In this document: piece by piece, positions 6,860-16,760 of the stretch | Numbering within the stretch: the stretch's first letter is position 1 | Layout of the letters: each line of letters begins with the position of its first letter | Assembly: GCA_959599635.1 (NCBI GenBank) | Contig: CAUGJN010000009.1 | Span: 1-30,839 of the forward strand | Origin: an uncultured Collinsella sp. | GTDB taxonomy: Bacteria; Actinomycetota; Coriobacteriia; Coriobacteriales; Coriobacteriaceae | Length of the DNA: 30,839 bases | Direction: 5' to 3' | Translations under genes and position numbers: made by a program | The notes under the pieces: model-generated | Database searches by the model: none | Told to the model about the DNA's origin: nothing | The model's input: only the letters and a program-made list of their open reading frames with translations

Positions 6860-8308
6860 TTAATGAGCGAGGCGGTAGAAATCCATCGACGCCGCACCCT
6901 CGGCATGCAACCCCATCGCCGAAACCGCCGGCGAATAGGTACGGCTCGTAAGTGCCGCCTCGCCGCTGTTGGCAAAAATCTCGACCATCGTAGTGTCCGA
7001 AAGCACGCGCAGGTCGCGAAGCTCGCTGAGCTCGATCGACCTTTGGTCGCGCCCATAGCCTTCGTCACCCATGTCGAGGGTAAGCATCCCGTCTGCATAG
7101 CGCACAAAGACACCCTTGCGGATTTCGAGCTCGACCATCTTGGCGCCCTCACAGGAAACCACAAGATCAAACAGGCGGCCCGGCTCCTCAACGGTTTCAC
7201 CGCCTGTCGCGCGAGCGCAGTCGCCGCGCATCCTCTCAATCTCGTGCGCCGGCTGCTGGCAGAGCTTACCATCGCGCATGCTCAGCTCTCGCGGCACCGT
7301 CAACGCGCACTGCCACCCGCGCGCCACCGTCGGGTTTTCTGCCGTCGCATCGGGGCAACCCGACCATCCGATCATCAAACGCCGGCCTGCAGCATCCTCA
7401 AAGGACTGCGGAGCATAGAAATCAAAACCGGCATCGACCATCGGGGGCATGCCCTGCCCGACGATTTTAAAGCTCGGCGCCTCCCAATCGGCCTCGATAG
7501 GGAACCACACGCACTGATGCGGATTGCGGTAACGCCAACCATCGGCAGGCACACCCTGCGGACAGCAAACGAGAATAAGCTCGCCATCGAGCTCAAACAG
7601 ATCGGGGCACTCCCACATAAAGCCAAAGTTCTCGTCCAGCTCAATACGCGTCGCATAGTTCCAGTCCTCTAGTTCGCGCGAGGTATAGACAAGCACGCAG
7701 CCGCGGTCGTCTTTCGTACGAGCGCCCAGAACCATGTAGTAGATACCGCCATGTTCAAGGATCTTGGGGTCGCGCACGTGCGTACCGATATCGTCGGGGT
7801 AATCGACCGGTCCAACAGCTATGCGCTTCTCGCCCAATTCGTCGGGATTCTCGGCAACCATATGAATCTGGTTTTGCTCACGGCCCGTCAACACGTAGTC
7901 GTAATCATCGCGGTCAAAATGCTTGACGTTGCCGGTATAGAAGTAGTGAATCTTGCCATCGCGTACAAAGGCAGAACCAGAATACGCTCCGCTCGAATCC
8001 AAATCGGAATCGGGGAACAGCACGGGGCCGTGATTCTCGTACGTCACAAAATCCTTTGTCGTCAGATGGTTCCAAAGCACTGGACCGCCATGCGCAGCAT
8101 CGAACGGATCGTATTGATGATAGATGTGATACGTATCACCAATCTGAACCAAACCGTTGGGGTCGTTGAGCCAACCAAGCTCAGGCTCCACATGGAACAG
8201 GAGCCTATCGGGGTCGGACGCGATGCGACCCGCCGTCTCATCCTGTCCAGCTCGCCACTGCTCATAGTCCGCACGCATCACCTTGTTTTTTTGATTTAAC
8301 ATCGCCAT
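6860..8308 (-). CDS. scrB: GH32 sucrose-6-phosphate hydrolase / beta-fructosidase
   Basis: Hydrolyses sucrose-6-phosphate (made by the PTS) to glucose-6-phosphate and fructose; beta-fructofuranosidase is the broader reading. 482 residues, normal for the family. The nucleophile motif WLNDPNG (46-52, Asp49), the RDP motif (179-181, transition-state stabiliser) and WECPDLF (232-238, acid/base Glu233) are all intact on a five-bladed propeller domain. A C-terminal beta-sandwich follows. No signal peptide, so it acts in the cytoplasm. The ATG at 8308 has GAGAAAG just upstream. It is the last gene of the operon, 95 bases after scrA, with a long stem-loop in that gap. Confidence 0.92.
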   Translation of the reverse strand: MAMLNQKNKVMRADYEQWRAGQDETAGRIASDPDRLLFHVEPELGWLNDPNGLVQIGDTYHIYHQYDPFDAAHGGPVLWNHLTTKDFVTYENHGPVLFPDSDLDSSGAYSGSAFVRDGKIHYFYTGNVKHFDRDDYDYVLTGREQNQIHMVAENPDELGEKRIAVGPVDYPDDIGTHVRDPKILEHGGIYYMVLGARTKDDRGCVLVYTSRELEDWNYATRIELDENFGFMWECPDLFELDGELILVCCPQGVPADGWRYRNPHQCVWFPIEADWEAPSFKIVGQGMPPMVDAGFDFYAPQSFEDAAGRRLMIGWSGCPDATAENPTVARGWQCALTVPRELSMRDGKLCQQPAHEIERMRGDCARATGGETVEEPGRLFDLVVSCEGAKMVELEIRKGVFVRYADGMLTLDMGDEGYGRDQRSIELSELRDLRVLSDTTMVEIFANSGEAALTSRTYSPAVSAMGLHAEGAASMDFYRLAH

Positions 8309-8326
8309 TGACTTTCTCGTCTATAG

Positions 8327-8364
8327 GGAAGGACGCCCGACTCACACGAGCCGAACGCCCTTCC
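8327..8364 (-). other. Intra-operon stem-loop between scrA and scrB
   Basis: GGAAGGACG (8327-8335) pairs with CGCCCTTCC (8356-8364) with one G-U on the transcript, and an inner stem extends it. No T-run follows. It may be an mRNA processing or stability element that sets the scrA/scrB ratio. Position and pairing are seen; the role is inferred. Confidence 0.45.
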
Positions 8365-8403
8365 TCAAATGGACTTATCCGCACATTGCACTGAATGGCT
8401 CAA

Positions 8404-9855
8404 CTAGAAGCTGACATCGAAGCCTGCGCCAGCGCCCTCTTCATCGGTGGTCGGCACGCCCTTTGCCTTGTTGTAGGCAAAGATCAAGACGATCGGCACG
8501 ATGAAGGCGATGAGATTGCCAGCCACATACCACACGAGAGTCTCGGGTGTGACGATGAGCAGGCCAAGCACACCGGTCAGACCCTGACCGATGGCGCGCA
8601 CCTCAAAGAGCTTCACGAAGGCACCGCCGCAGCCTGCACCGATGCATGCGCAGATGAACGGGATGATCGAGTAGCGCATGTTTGCAGCGAAGATAGCGGG
8701 CTCGGAGATTCCGACCAGCGTCGGGATAAAGGACGACATGCAGATGTTGCGCTCTTTGGAATGCTTCTTGTGAATGAGGTACATGCCGATGGCGCCGCCG
8801 CCCTGGGCGATGATGGAAACCGACCAGATGGCCTGGATGTAGTTGAAGCCAGTCGTGGCAACGAGGTTTGCCTCGATACCCTGGATGAACTGATGCGTAC
8901 CGGTAACGACAAGCGGCTGCAGGAACGCGGCGAAGACAAAGGCACCGAAGACGCCCATCCTGTTGTACAGGATATCGATTACGCCGGCGAGGACGTCGCC
9001 GATCAGGTTGCCGAGCGGGCCGAACACGGTGAACAGGGCGACGTTAGCAAGAATCAGGGTAACGGTCGGGACAAAGACGAACGAAACGACCTCGGGGATG
9101 TACTTCTGGGCAATCTTCTCGACCTTGGCCATAAACCAGGCAGTCAGGATTGCAGGGAACACGCCGCCCTGGAAAGCAACCATGGGAATGGAGAGCGGAC
9201 CGAAGTTCCAGTACTCAGCACCCGTCGGGTCCATAACGAACGTGTTACGGTTCATAAGGCTCGGGTGAACCATGACGATACCGACGAGGATGCCCAGGAT
9301 CGGGTTACCGCCAAAACGCTTGACCGCGCTGTACATAACCAGGACAGGTAGGTAGTCGAAGGTGGTGGCGATAATGGCAAAGAAGCTTGCGAGGTTCTTG
9401 AGGAACTCGCTGTGATCGGCGAGGCTGCCCTCCATGCCAAAGAGGCCGTTGGCAACAATCAGCGACTTAAGGCCGATGATGATAGCAGCGCCGACGAAAG
9501 CGGGAATGATGGGGATAAAGATGTCCGAGAATACCTTGAGGACCGAGAAGAACTTGCCCTTCTTGTCCGCCTCGGCGCCCTTGACCTCGGAAGCGCTGAT
9601 CTCCTTAACGCCCGTCAGAGCCATAAACTCATCGTAAACCTTGTTGACGGTACCGGTACCGAAGATGATCATGAGCTGGCCGCTGTTGTACAGCACGCCC
9701 TTGACGCCATCGATGTTCTCGAGCTCGGCCTTGTTGTATTTGCTCGTATCCTTGAGCACCAGACGCAGACGCGTAACGCAATGCGTGGCGCCCTCGATGT
9801 TCTCCAGACCGCCGACGTTATCGACGACTTGCTGAGACACTACTTTGTAGTCCAT
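8404..9855 (-). CDS. scrA: PTS sucrose-type EIIBC permease
   Basis: Takes up and phosphorylates a beta-fructoside, most likely sucrose. The N-terminal EIIB domain (about 1-90) has the phospho-cysteine in THCVTRLRLVL (Cys26). The EIIC domain (about 100-470) has about ten membrane spans and the conserved GISEPAIF. There is no fused EIIA, so a separate glucose-type EIIA must donate phosphate. 483 residues from the ATG at 9855, which has GGAG 6 bases upstream; an ATG four codons earlier abuts its only ribosome site. It sits between two GH32 genes on one transcript, 45 bases after the first. Sucrose is the best guess given scrB; trehalose- or glucoside-type EIIBC look similar. Confidence 0.88.
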   Translation of the reverse strand: MDYKVVSQQVVDNVGGLENIEGATHCVTRLRLVLKDTSKYNKAELENIDGVKGVLYNSGQLMIIFGTGTVNKVYDEFMALTGVKEISASEVKGAEADKKGKFFSVLKVFSDIFIPIIPAFVGAAIIIGLKSLIVANGLFGMEGSLADHSEFLKNLASFFAIIATTFDYLPVLVMYSAVKRFGGNPILGILVGIVMVHPSLMNRNTFVMDPTGAEYWNFGPLSIPMVAFQGGVFPAILTAWFMAKVEKIAQKYIPEVVSFVFVPTVTLILANVALFTVFGPLGNLIGDVLAGVIDILYNRMGVFGAFVFAAFLQPLVVTGTHQFIQGIEANLVATTGFNYIQAIWSVSIIAQGGGAIGMYLIHKKHSKERNICMSSFIPTLVGISEPAIFAANMRYSIIPFICACIGAGCGGAFVKLFEVRAIGQGLTGVLGLLIVTPETLVWYVAGNLIAFIVPIVLIFAYNKAKGVPTTDEEGAGAGFDVSF

Positions 9856-9900
9856 GTTCCTCTCCATTCCTTTACGAAATCATAAGACGTTTTGATGCCA

Positions 9901-11283
9901 TTACAGAGACGCGATCGTTGCATTTGCGCACTTAAGCGTACCGTCGGTGACCGTCAGCGCCACACCCTGGCCCTGCTTATTGCAGAAGCGCGCGTTAAGC
10001 GCAACATCATCGACAAAGATGGTCGCGATATCGTCGTCAACGACCAGGCGCACATGATGAGTGCCCTCGCCCTTAAAGAACAACGGACGCTCGAGGCCCA
10101 TGTTGTTGACCTGGAACCACGGATACTGGGGGGCCGCCGTAAACTCGAGCTTGCCCTCACGCAGGTTGGCGCGGAACTCATAGGCAAGACCGGACTCGGC
10201 GTCCTCGGCAAGCTTCACCGAGAAGCCGGCAGCGTCACCGGCGAGCTCGATGTCGGCATCGAGCATATAGGTGGAACCGGCATCCGCGGCGAGCACCTGC
10301 TCGACCTTGCCCGACTCGCAGGAGAGCTCAAAGGCCTCGACTGCCTTAGCCTCGCCAAAGGCGCCAAGCATGCTGTCAGGAAGCTTGGTGCCGAGCGTTC
10401 CGTCGGCACGCTGAACGATCTCGAGGGGCATAAAGGTGCCACCCCACAGGTAAGAGCTGGGGTCGCCGCCCTCGTCACGCGTAGGAACCCAACCAAAGAG
10501 AACGCGGCGCTCGCCGTCAAATGCGGTACGCGCGGCATAGTACGCGCGGCCATCGAAGGAATCGTCCGCAGGAGTGATCCAAGGACCGTTGATAGAGCGA
10601 GACATGCGGTAACGGGTCTTGTTGCCATCACTGTACTCGGAGAACACCAGATACCACCAGTCGCCCATCTTAAAGAGATCAGGCATCTCGAACATGGTGT
10701 ACAGGCCCGGATTCCACCAGTCGCCCTGGAACTCCCAGGTATCCAGGTCCTTGGAGGTGAACTTGACCAGACGACCGGTCATCAGACGCTTGTCCTCGCC
10801 CACACGCGTGCCGAGGATGAGCATGTACTCTTCGTTCTCCTCATCCCAAAGCACAAAGGGATCGCGCCAGTTGCGGTCATCGTAACCCTCCTGGGGCGGA
10901 AGCAGCGTCTCGGCGATGTTCTTCTCCCACTTGACGGCGTCGTCACTCGTTGCGTGAAGAAGAACCTGCTTCATCAAGCGTGCCTTGACCTTATCGCGAT
11001 TGCAACCAGTGTAGAGCGCATGGTACTTGTCGCCCACCTTAAACACCGTGCCGGCATAAACATACTGGTCGACTTCCTCGTCGCCGCCACGCTCAAGGCT
11101 CTCGCCAAAGTCTTTGTAAGTGACGAAGTCCTTGGTTGTCGCGAGTGCCCAGCCAAACGGCTCTCCGAAAGGTCCGGGGTTTCGCGTGTCACGCTGATGA
11201 TAGAGATAGAACGTGCCGTCCTCGCCGTACGGCATGATGTCGCCTACCCAAATTCCCTCAGGCTGGTAATACACCTTGTGCAT
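9901..11283 (-). CDS. GH32-like beta-fructosidase with atypical nucleophile motif
   Basis: 460 residues, first gene of the operon. It belongs to the GH32 propeller class but not the invertase subgroup. The usual WLNDPNG is replaced by WVGDIMPYG (12-20, candidate nucleophile Asp15), RDP is present (140-142), and the acid/base motif reads FEMPDLF (198-204, Glu199) rather than WECPDLF. No signal peptide is visible, so it should act on an imported sugar. In this setting it may cut another fructoside (kestose, a levan or inulin fragment, or a difructose anhydride) or a second phosphorylated product. The ATG at 11283 has AAGGAAG 6 bases upstream. A strong promoter overlapped by operators lies just ahead. 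Confidence 0.82.
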   Translation of the reverse strand: MHKVYYQPEGIWVGDIMPYGEDGTFYLYHQRDTRNPGPFGEPFGWALATTKDFVTYKDFGESLERGGDEEVDQYVYAGTVFKVGDKYHALYTGCNRDKVKARLMKQVLLHATSDDAVKWEKNIAETLLPPQEGYDDRNWRDPFVLWDEENEEYMLILGTRVGEDKRLMTGRLVKFTSKDLDTWEFQGDWWNPGLYTMFEMPDLFKMGDWWYLVFSEYSDGNKTRYRMSRSINGPWITPADDSFDGRAYYAARTAFDGERRVLFGWVPTRDEGGDPSSYLWGGTFMPLEIVQRADGTLGTKLPDSMLGAFGEAKAVEAFELSCESGKVEQVLAADAGSTYMLDADIELAGDAAGFSVKLAEDAESGLAYEFRANLREGKLEFTAAPQYPWFQVNNMGLERPLFFKGEGTHHVRLVVDDDIATIFVDDVALNARFCNKQGQGVALTVTDGTLKCANATIASL

Positions 11284-11326
11284 CCGAGACTTCCTTTCTC
11301 ACGAGATACTAACTCGGTACAACTGC

Positions 11327-11367
11327 AAGATATGTCAATCGTTTTCATATGTCAAACGTTTTCACAC
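11327..11367 (-). promoter_or_regulatory. Promoter of the sucrose operon overlapped by two LacI-type operators
   Basis: On the minus strand: TTGACA (-35, 11350-11355), 17 bases, TATCTT (-10, 11327-11332). Two 21-bp operators overlay it. Operator 2 (11347-11367) covers the -35. Operator 1 (11330-11350) covers the spacer and -10. Both follow the plus-strand pattern AYATGTCAWWCG followed by TTTWCAYAY. This is the expected layout for repression by the adjacent LacI protein. Confidence 0.78.
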
Positions 11368-11393
11368 CAATACGTCTTTTCGCAGTTCCAGTC

Positions 11394-11414
11394 GTCGGCA
11401 AACGGTTGACATAT
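11394..11414 (-). promoter_or_regulatory. Third LacI-type operator upstream of the sucrose promoter
   Basis: Read on the minus strand this begins ATATGTCAACCGTTTGCC, matching operators 1 and 2 in the first half and the CG centre. It lies about 50 bp upstream of operator 2 and inverted relative to it, so it could support DNA looping. Confidence 0.6.
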
Positions 11415-11467
11415 GCCGGCGAACGGTCATCAGAGGTGTTTGAGGAATTCTTTTGGCACGGGATGAA

Positions 11468-12478
11468 CTACGCGGTTTTACCCTTAATGAGTTCAACGGG
11501 GAGCTTGATATTCGATTCGGGCTTTTCGCCGTTAATAAGAGCAATGATGGATTGCGCCGCGAGCTCTCCGATGCGATCGATATCTTGGCGTACGGTTGTT
11601 AAGTCAGGCATAAACGTCATAGTGCGGCGGGCACCATCCGCGCCCACGACCTTAATATCGCCCGGAGCGCTCAAGCCTCGCTGCTTCATAACGTTGAGAC
11701 AGATGGCCGCCATCGTGTCGTCTCCCGCAAAGATGCCGTCAATATCGGGGTTCTCATCGAGGATCTTCGCAACGACCGCACTCTTTTCGTCGTCGGGCTT
11801 AACGAACTCGACCTCACGGACAAGCGCGGGCAAACCGGCCTGCTCAACAACATCGAGGTAGGCATCGGTACGCTTATTGGCAGGCATGCGCATGCGGCTA
11901 TTGCTGCGCAGGCACAGGATGCGCGAACACCCGTCATCGATTAGGCGACGCGTGGCAAGTTCGCCGATGCTATAGCTGTCGCTCGCAATCTGAACAGAGG
12001 CTTCGCCAAGGTCGCAGTCGATACCAACCAGACTCAAGCCCATCTCGGCATACGCCTCGGCACCGATATTAAGCGAGTTGACGATGACGCCATCAACCAT
12101 ATTGCGTCGAAGCATGTCGATATAAGAGCGCTCAAGCTCGGGTCGATTGGCGCTGTTGCACAGCAACATCTTAAAGCCGTTTTCCGCTAACGTGCGCTCG
12201 ACCGCCTGCACAACCTGAGCATGGAACGGGCTGCTCACAAAGGGAACGATCATACCGATAAGATTCAGGCGACCGTTGAGCATGGCACGGGCGATATCGT
12301 TGGGCGTATAGTTGATGCGCTCCATCGCGGCATGGACCTTATCGCGGGTCTCTTGGCTAATATAGCCGCGATTATTAAGCACGCGAGATACCGTAGTAGG
12401 CGAAACCCCCGCCACCGCCGCAACTTCCTTGATGCCAGGCTTAGCCGTATCCTTAGAACGAGCACTCTCGCGAGCCAT
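11468..12478 (-). CDS. LacI/GalR-family regulator of the sucrose/fructan operon
   Basis: 336 residues. The N-terminal LacI helix-turn-helix reads IKEVAAVAGVSPTTVSRVLNN (about 18-38, given in part), followed by the hinge helix NDIARAMLNGR. A periplasmic-binding-protein-like sensor domain follows (LIGMIVPFVSSPFHAQVV onward). It most likely binds sucrose, fructose or a phosphorylated derivative as inducer. The ATG at 12478 is supported by GGGAGG about 6 bases upstream; an ATG at 12499 has no ribosome site. It lies just upstream of the operon in the same direction. The same 21-bp operator occurs before its own gene and before the operon, implying repression of both. ScrR is the nearest functional analogue. 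Confidence 0.9.
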   Translation of the reverse strand: MARESARSKDTAKPGIKEVAAVAGVSPTTVSRVLNNRGYISQETRDKVHAAMERINYTPNDIARAMLNGRLNLIGMIVPFVSSPFHAQVVQAVERTLAENGFKMLLCNSANRPELERSYIDMLRRNMVDGVIVNSLNIGAEAYAEMGLSLVGIDCDLGEASVQIASDSYSIGELATRRLIDDGCSRILCLRSNSRMRMPANKRTDAYLDVVEQAGLPALVREVEFVKPDDEKSAVVAKILDENPDIDGIFAGDDTMAAICLNVMKQRGLSAPGDIKVVGADGARRTMTFMPDLTTVRQDIDRIGELAAQSIIALINGEKPESNIKLPVELIKGKTA

Positions 12479-12495
12479 AGCACCCTCCCCCATCA

Positions 12496-12516
12496 ACATG
12501 TCATACGTTTACATAC
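12496..12516 (-). promoter_or_regulatory. LacI-type operator upstream of the LacI gene (autoregulation)
   Basis: ATGTCATACGTTTACATAC lies inside a 21-bp site that aligns position for position with operator 1 at 11330-11350, sharing ATGTCA, CGTTT and CATA. It ends 18 bases before the LacI start codon. Confidence 0.7.
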
Positions 12517-12628
12517 GAACAAAGCATACCCCAACAACAGCGGGATGACGGTAACAGTACAAGTAAGTAAACGACTCATCCAAATAATTAGGAGAGTTCC
12601 GCCTAAAGGGTGACTACACAGGACCCCC

Positions 12629-12756
12629 GCCGGGCCGCTTTGGGTTACTTTCCAAAACATTTCCGCAGGACGCAAAGGGCTCCGCCGCGCGAAGCGCGCA
12701 GCGGAGCCCTTTGCATGTCCGAGGACGTTTTGGAAAGTAACCCAAAGCGGCCCGGC
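12629..12756. repeat. 128-bp palindromic element (30-bp perfect arms with nested 14-bp arms)
   Basis: 12629-12658 and 12727-12756 are perfect 30-bp reverse complements, both containing GGGTTACTTTCC or its complement. Inside them 12672-12685 pairs with 12701-12714 (GCAAAGGGCTCCGC), with a CGCGC/GCGCG tip. The whole could fold into a long, nearly continuous hairpin. It lies between grcA and the LacI promoter, so it may end the pfl transcript. Its size and nesting suggest a mobile palindromic repeat rather than an ordinary terminator. The rest of 12517-12779 holds nothing I recognise. Confidence 0.8.
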
Positions 12757-12779
12757 GATCCTGCGGGAGTTAAACCCCT

Positions 12780-13031
12780 TTAGAACTTGTCGTGGAAGGT
12801 ACGCGCAATGACCTCGTCCTGCTGCTCCTTGGTGAGCGTGTGGAAGTTCACGGCATAGCCGGAAACGCGGATGGTCAGCTGCGGGTACTTCTCGGGGTGA
12901 GCCTGAGCGTCGAGCAACGTCTCACGGTTGAAGACGTTGATGTTCAGGTGGTGGCCACCCTTCTCGGCGTAAGCGTCGAGCATGTGGACCAGGTTATCGG
13001 CCTGAGTCTCGGAAACTTCAGAAACCTTCAT
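12780..13031 (-). CDS. grcA: Stand-alone glycyl-radical domain of pyruvate formate-lyase (GrcA-like)
   Basis: 83 residues that correspond to the C-terminal glycyl-radical domain of pyruvate formate-lyase. [18 protein letters not shown] (25-42) and [19 protein letters not shown] (45-63) carry the radical glycine, Gly58. The C-terminal [14 protein letters not shown] is typical. The upstream gene ends exactly where this domain should begin, so this protein must supply the radical in trans, much as E. coli YfiD (GrcA) does for damaged enzyme. Here it is needed for any activity rather than for repair. The ATG at 13031 has AAGGAGA 7 bases upstream. It lies 85 bases after pflB on the same strand, and may have its own promoter in that gap. 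Confidence 0.93.
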   Translation of the reverse strand: MKVSEVSETQADNLVHMLDAYAEKGGHHLNINVFNRETLLDAQAHPEKYPQLTIRVSGYAVNFHTLTKEQQDEVIARTFHDKF

Positions 13032-13054
13032 AATGTGTCTCCTTCGATCGATAG

Positions 13055-13115
13055 GCGCCGGCCGAAACCGGCGCACTAATCAGTAATCGTTATTGTTAGT
13101 ATAGCACTAACAATA
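13055..13115 (-). promoter_or_regulatory. Two hairpins and an extended -10 box between pflB and grcA
   Basis: An AT-rich perfect inverted repeat has arms 13091-13100 and 13106-13115 (TATTGTTAGT) around five bases. On the minus strand its centre reads TGCTATACT, a good extended -10 box (TGC then TATACT at 13098-13103). A second, GC-rich hairpin (GCGCCGG at 13055-13061 with CCGGCGC at 13068-13074) lies nearer grcA. The first could be an operator on a grcA promoter, or both could be RNA structures that adjust the ratio of the two subunits. Confidence 0.5.
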
Positions 13116-13116
13116 G

Positions 13117-15168
<2,052 letters not shown>

Positions 15169-15563
15169 TGTGTAACCACGCTCCTAGTTACGTGTAATGC
15201 GGCGCTCTCTCACACCGCTGCTTATTGAATTCTTGAATTATCGGCTTACACTACCGGCTTCTTCCGTTCTTCACCACACGTTGGTACAGGGAAAAACGTT
15301 TGTCCACCTTGGAACTGCAACCCAAAACCCAAGATTTCACCCGTTTGAGAAGGATAACATAGCCACCCCCTTCATCAGGGCTGTTATATGTTTCTTTTTT
15401 TATACCATTAGTGCGTTTTTAACAAATCCGCAGGAAATGCGAGCGCGAACAACTACCGTTCACCGATTTGTTTGGTATTTTTCCTTGCCTTTGCACGACG
15501 TTCACTCTAGCTGTTATGCCAGTTTTAGCAGGGTAAAGTGCCCCAGAGACCCCGCAGAAACTG
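15169..15563. other. Non-coding upstream region of pflB
   Basis: About 395 bases, more AT-rich than the genes, with no coding stretch I can support. On the minus strand GATAAT near 15237-15242 is a possible -10 for pflB, but I see no good -35 and no clear FNR or Rex site. The length suggests a regulated promoter region or leader. The segment around 15375-15420 is T-rich. Confidence 0.4.
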
Positions 15564-15599
15564 CAGGGCGGCCACGGGATTTCCCCCGGGACCGCCCTG
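15564..15599 (-). terminator. Hairpin downstream of the KdgT-type transporter gene
   Basis: CAGGGCGG (15564-15571) pairs with CCGCCCTG (15592-15599), with partial inner pairing. It is placed 40 bases past the transporter stop codon. On the minus strand only TTTCT follows, so it is a weak intrinsic terminator. Confidence 0.5.
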
Positions 15600-15638
15600 T
15601 GGCATGGTTAGTTATTTAGCTTTGATTGCCGCTTGGCA

Positions 15639-16652
15639 TTAGGCGGCTGCGGCGGCCTTGTCGGTCGTTGCCTTGCTGTGGCCCTGACCCTCAAAATGCT
15701 TGTAGCACCAGCTGGTGACCAGCGGGGTCAAAATGGCCGTCACGATAGCACATGCTGCAACCTGCGCCGTAGCCGTCGCGAGCACCGCGCCGCCGTACAT
15801 GGCCTCGTTGACGCTTGCCATGGCAGCAGGCGTGGCCACATTGGCTCCGGCGCAGCTCGAAATGGCCGCACCTGCGACACCCGTACCGCCCGTGAGCTTA
15901 TCGACCGCGATGATGGGAATTGCAAAGACTACCGAGCAGATCACGCCGAGCAGGATGCCGGGAAGACCACCGTTGATAAGCTGGCCAAAGGTCATGGTCG
16001 AGCCCATGGCAAAGAAGACGAGCACGATGATGGCGGAAAGTGCCGGTGCCATCATCTTCTTAAAGCTCGGGAAGAGGTTACCCAGAATAATGCCGACGAC
16101 GATCGGCAGGATGGCGCCCACGAGCGACCAACCGATCGGAGCCTGACCGGCAGCGCCGAGCACGATCATCGTGACCGGAGGGCCGACAACCAGCGTGGTG
16201 ATTGCGACGGCACCACGCTCGGCCTCATTGCCCATGGTGCCCATCAGTCCGGCGTACATAGCGTTGTTCGCACCCGTGCAAGCGGCCAGCATCACCATGG
16301 CCGAGATACCAAACAGGTTGTCGTTGAACACATAAAGGATGAGCAGCGACACGGCAACGACCACGATCTGCTTGACGGCGATGATGATGGCGCCGCGGGC
16401 AGCGGCGGCAGGAGCGCTCTTAAACGAAATCGTCGTACCGACGATGAGCAAAAAAGCGCCAACAAGCGGGCCTGCGCCCTGCTGGGTCATGCCGAGCGTA
16501 AAGCTGCCGAGCGTTTTGAACAGGTCGGGGAACAGCGTGTTGAGCAGGCAGCCCAACAAAAGCGGCACCAAAATATTGGCACCCGGGATGGAGGACATCT
16601 TAAAGAACGGCTCCTTTGCCGCCGGCGCCTCCACCGCAGTCGATTCACTCAT
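15639..16652 (-). CDS. kdgT: 2-keto-3-deoxygluconate permease family transporter
   Basis: 337 residues with about ten membrane spans, matching the KdgT family of proton-coupled 2-keto-3-deoxygluconate carriers. Typical stretches are PGANILVPLLLGCLLNT, GPLVGAFLLIVGTTI, the TGANNAMYAGLMG box, and SSCAGANVATPAAMAS near the C-terminus. Substrate is taken from family knowledge: a pectin- or glycan-derived keto-deoxy sugar acid. The ATG at 16652 has AAAGGAGAT 4 bases upstream, so a start seven codons earlier is unlikely. It lies downstream of an SDR dehydrogenase on the same strand with a hairpin between. No KDG kinase or aldolase is present in the window. Confidence 0.88.
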   Translation of the reverse strand: MSESTAVEAPAAKEPFFKMSSIPGANILVPLLLGCLLNTLFPDLFKTLGSFTLGMTQQGAGPLVGAFLLIVGTTISFKSAPAAAARGAIIIAVKQIVVVAVSLLILYVFNDNLFGISAMVMLAACTGANNAMYAGLMGTMGNEAERGAVAITTLVVGPPVTMIVLGAAGQAPIGWSLVGAILPIVVGIILGNLFPSFKKMMAPALSAIIVLVFFAMGSTMTFGQLINGGLPGILLGVICSVVFAIPIIAVDKLTGGTGVAGAAISSCAGANVATPAAMASVNEAMYGGAVLATATAQVAACAIVTAILTPLVTSWCYKHFEGQGHSKATTDKAAAAA

Positions 16653-16703
16653 ATATATCTCCTTTGGATGCATGCGAATCGTAGCCGCACGCGCCTTTGT
16701 CAG

Positions 16704-16741
16704 AAAGAAGGCGACGGTCCCGAGTCGCAGGAGCCGTCGCC
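16704..16741 (-). terminator. Hairpin between the SDR gene and kdgT
   Basis: GGCGACGG (16710-16717) pairs with CCGTCGCC (16734-16741) and is followed on the minus strand by TTCTTTCT. It could end most SDR transcripts, with partial read-through into kdgT. Confidence 0.55.
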
Positions 16742-16760
16742 GAATTAACGTCGCGGGGTA

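Noticed and set aside
15169..15563. FNR or Rex site controlling pflB
   Set aside because: I looked for TTGAT-N4-ATCAA and TTGTGAA-type palindromes and found none convincing.
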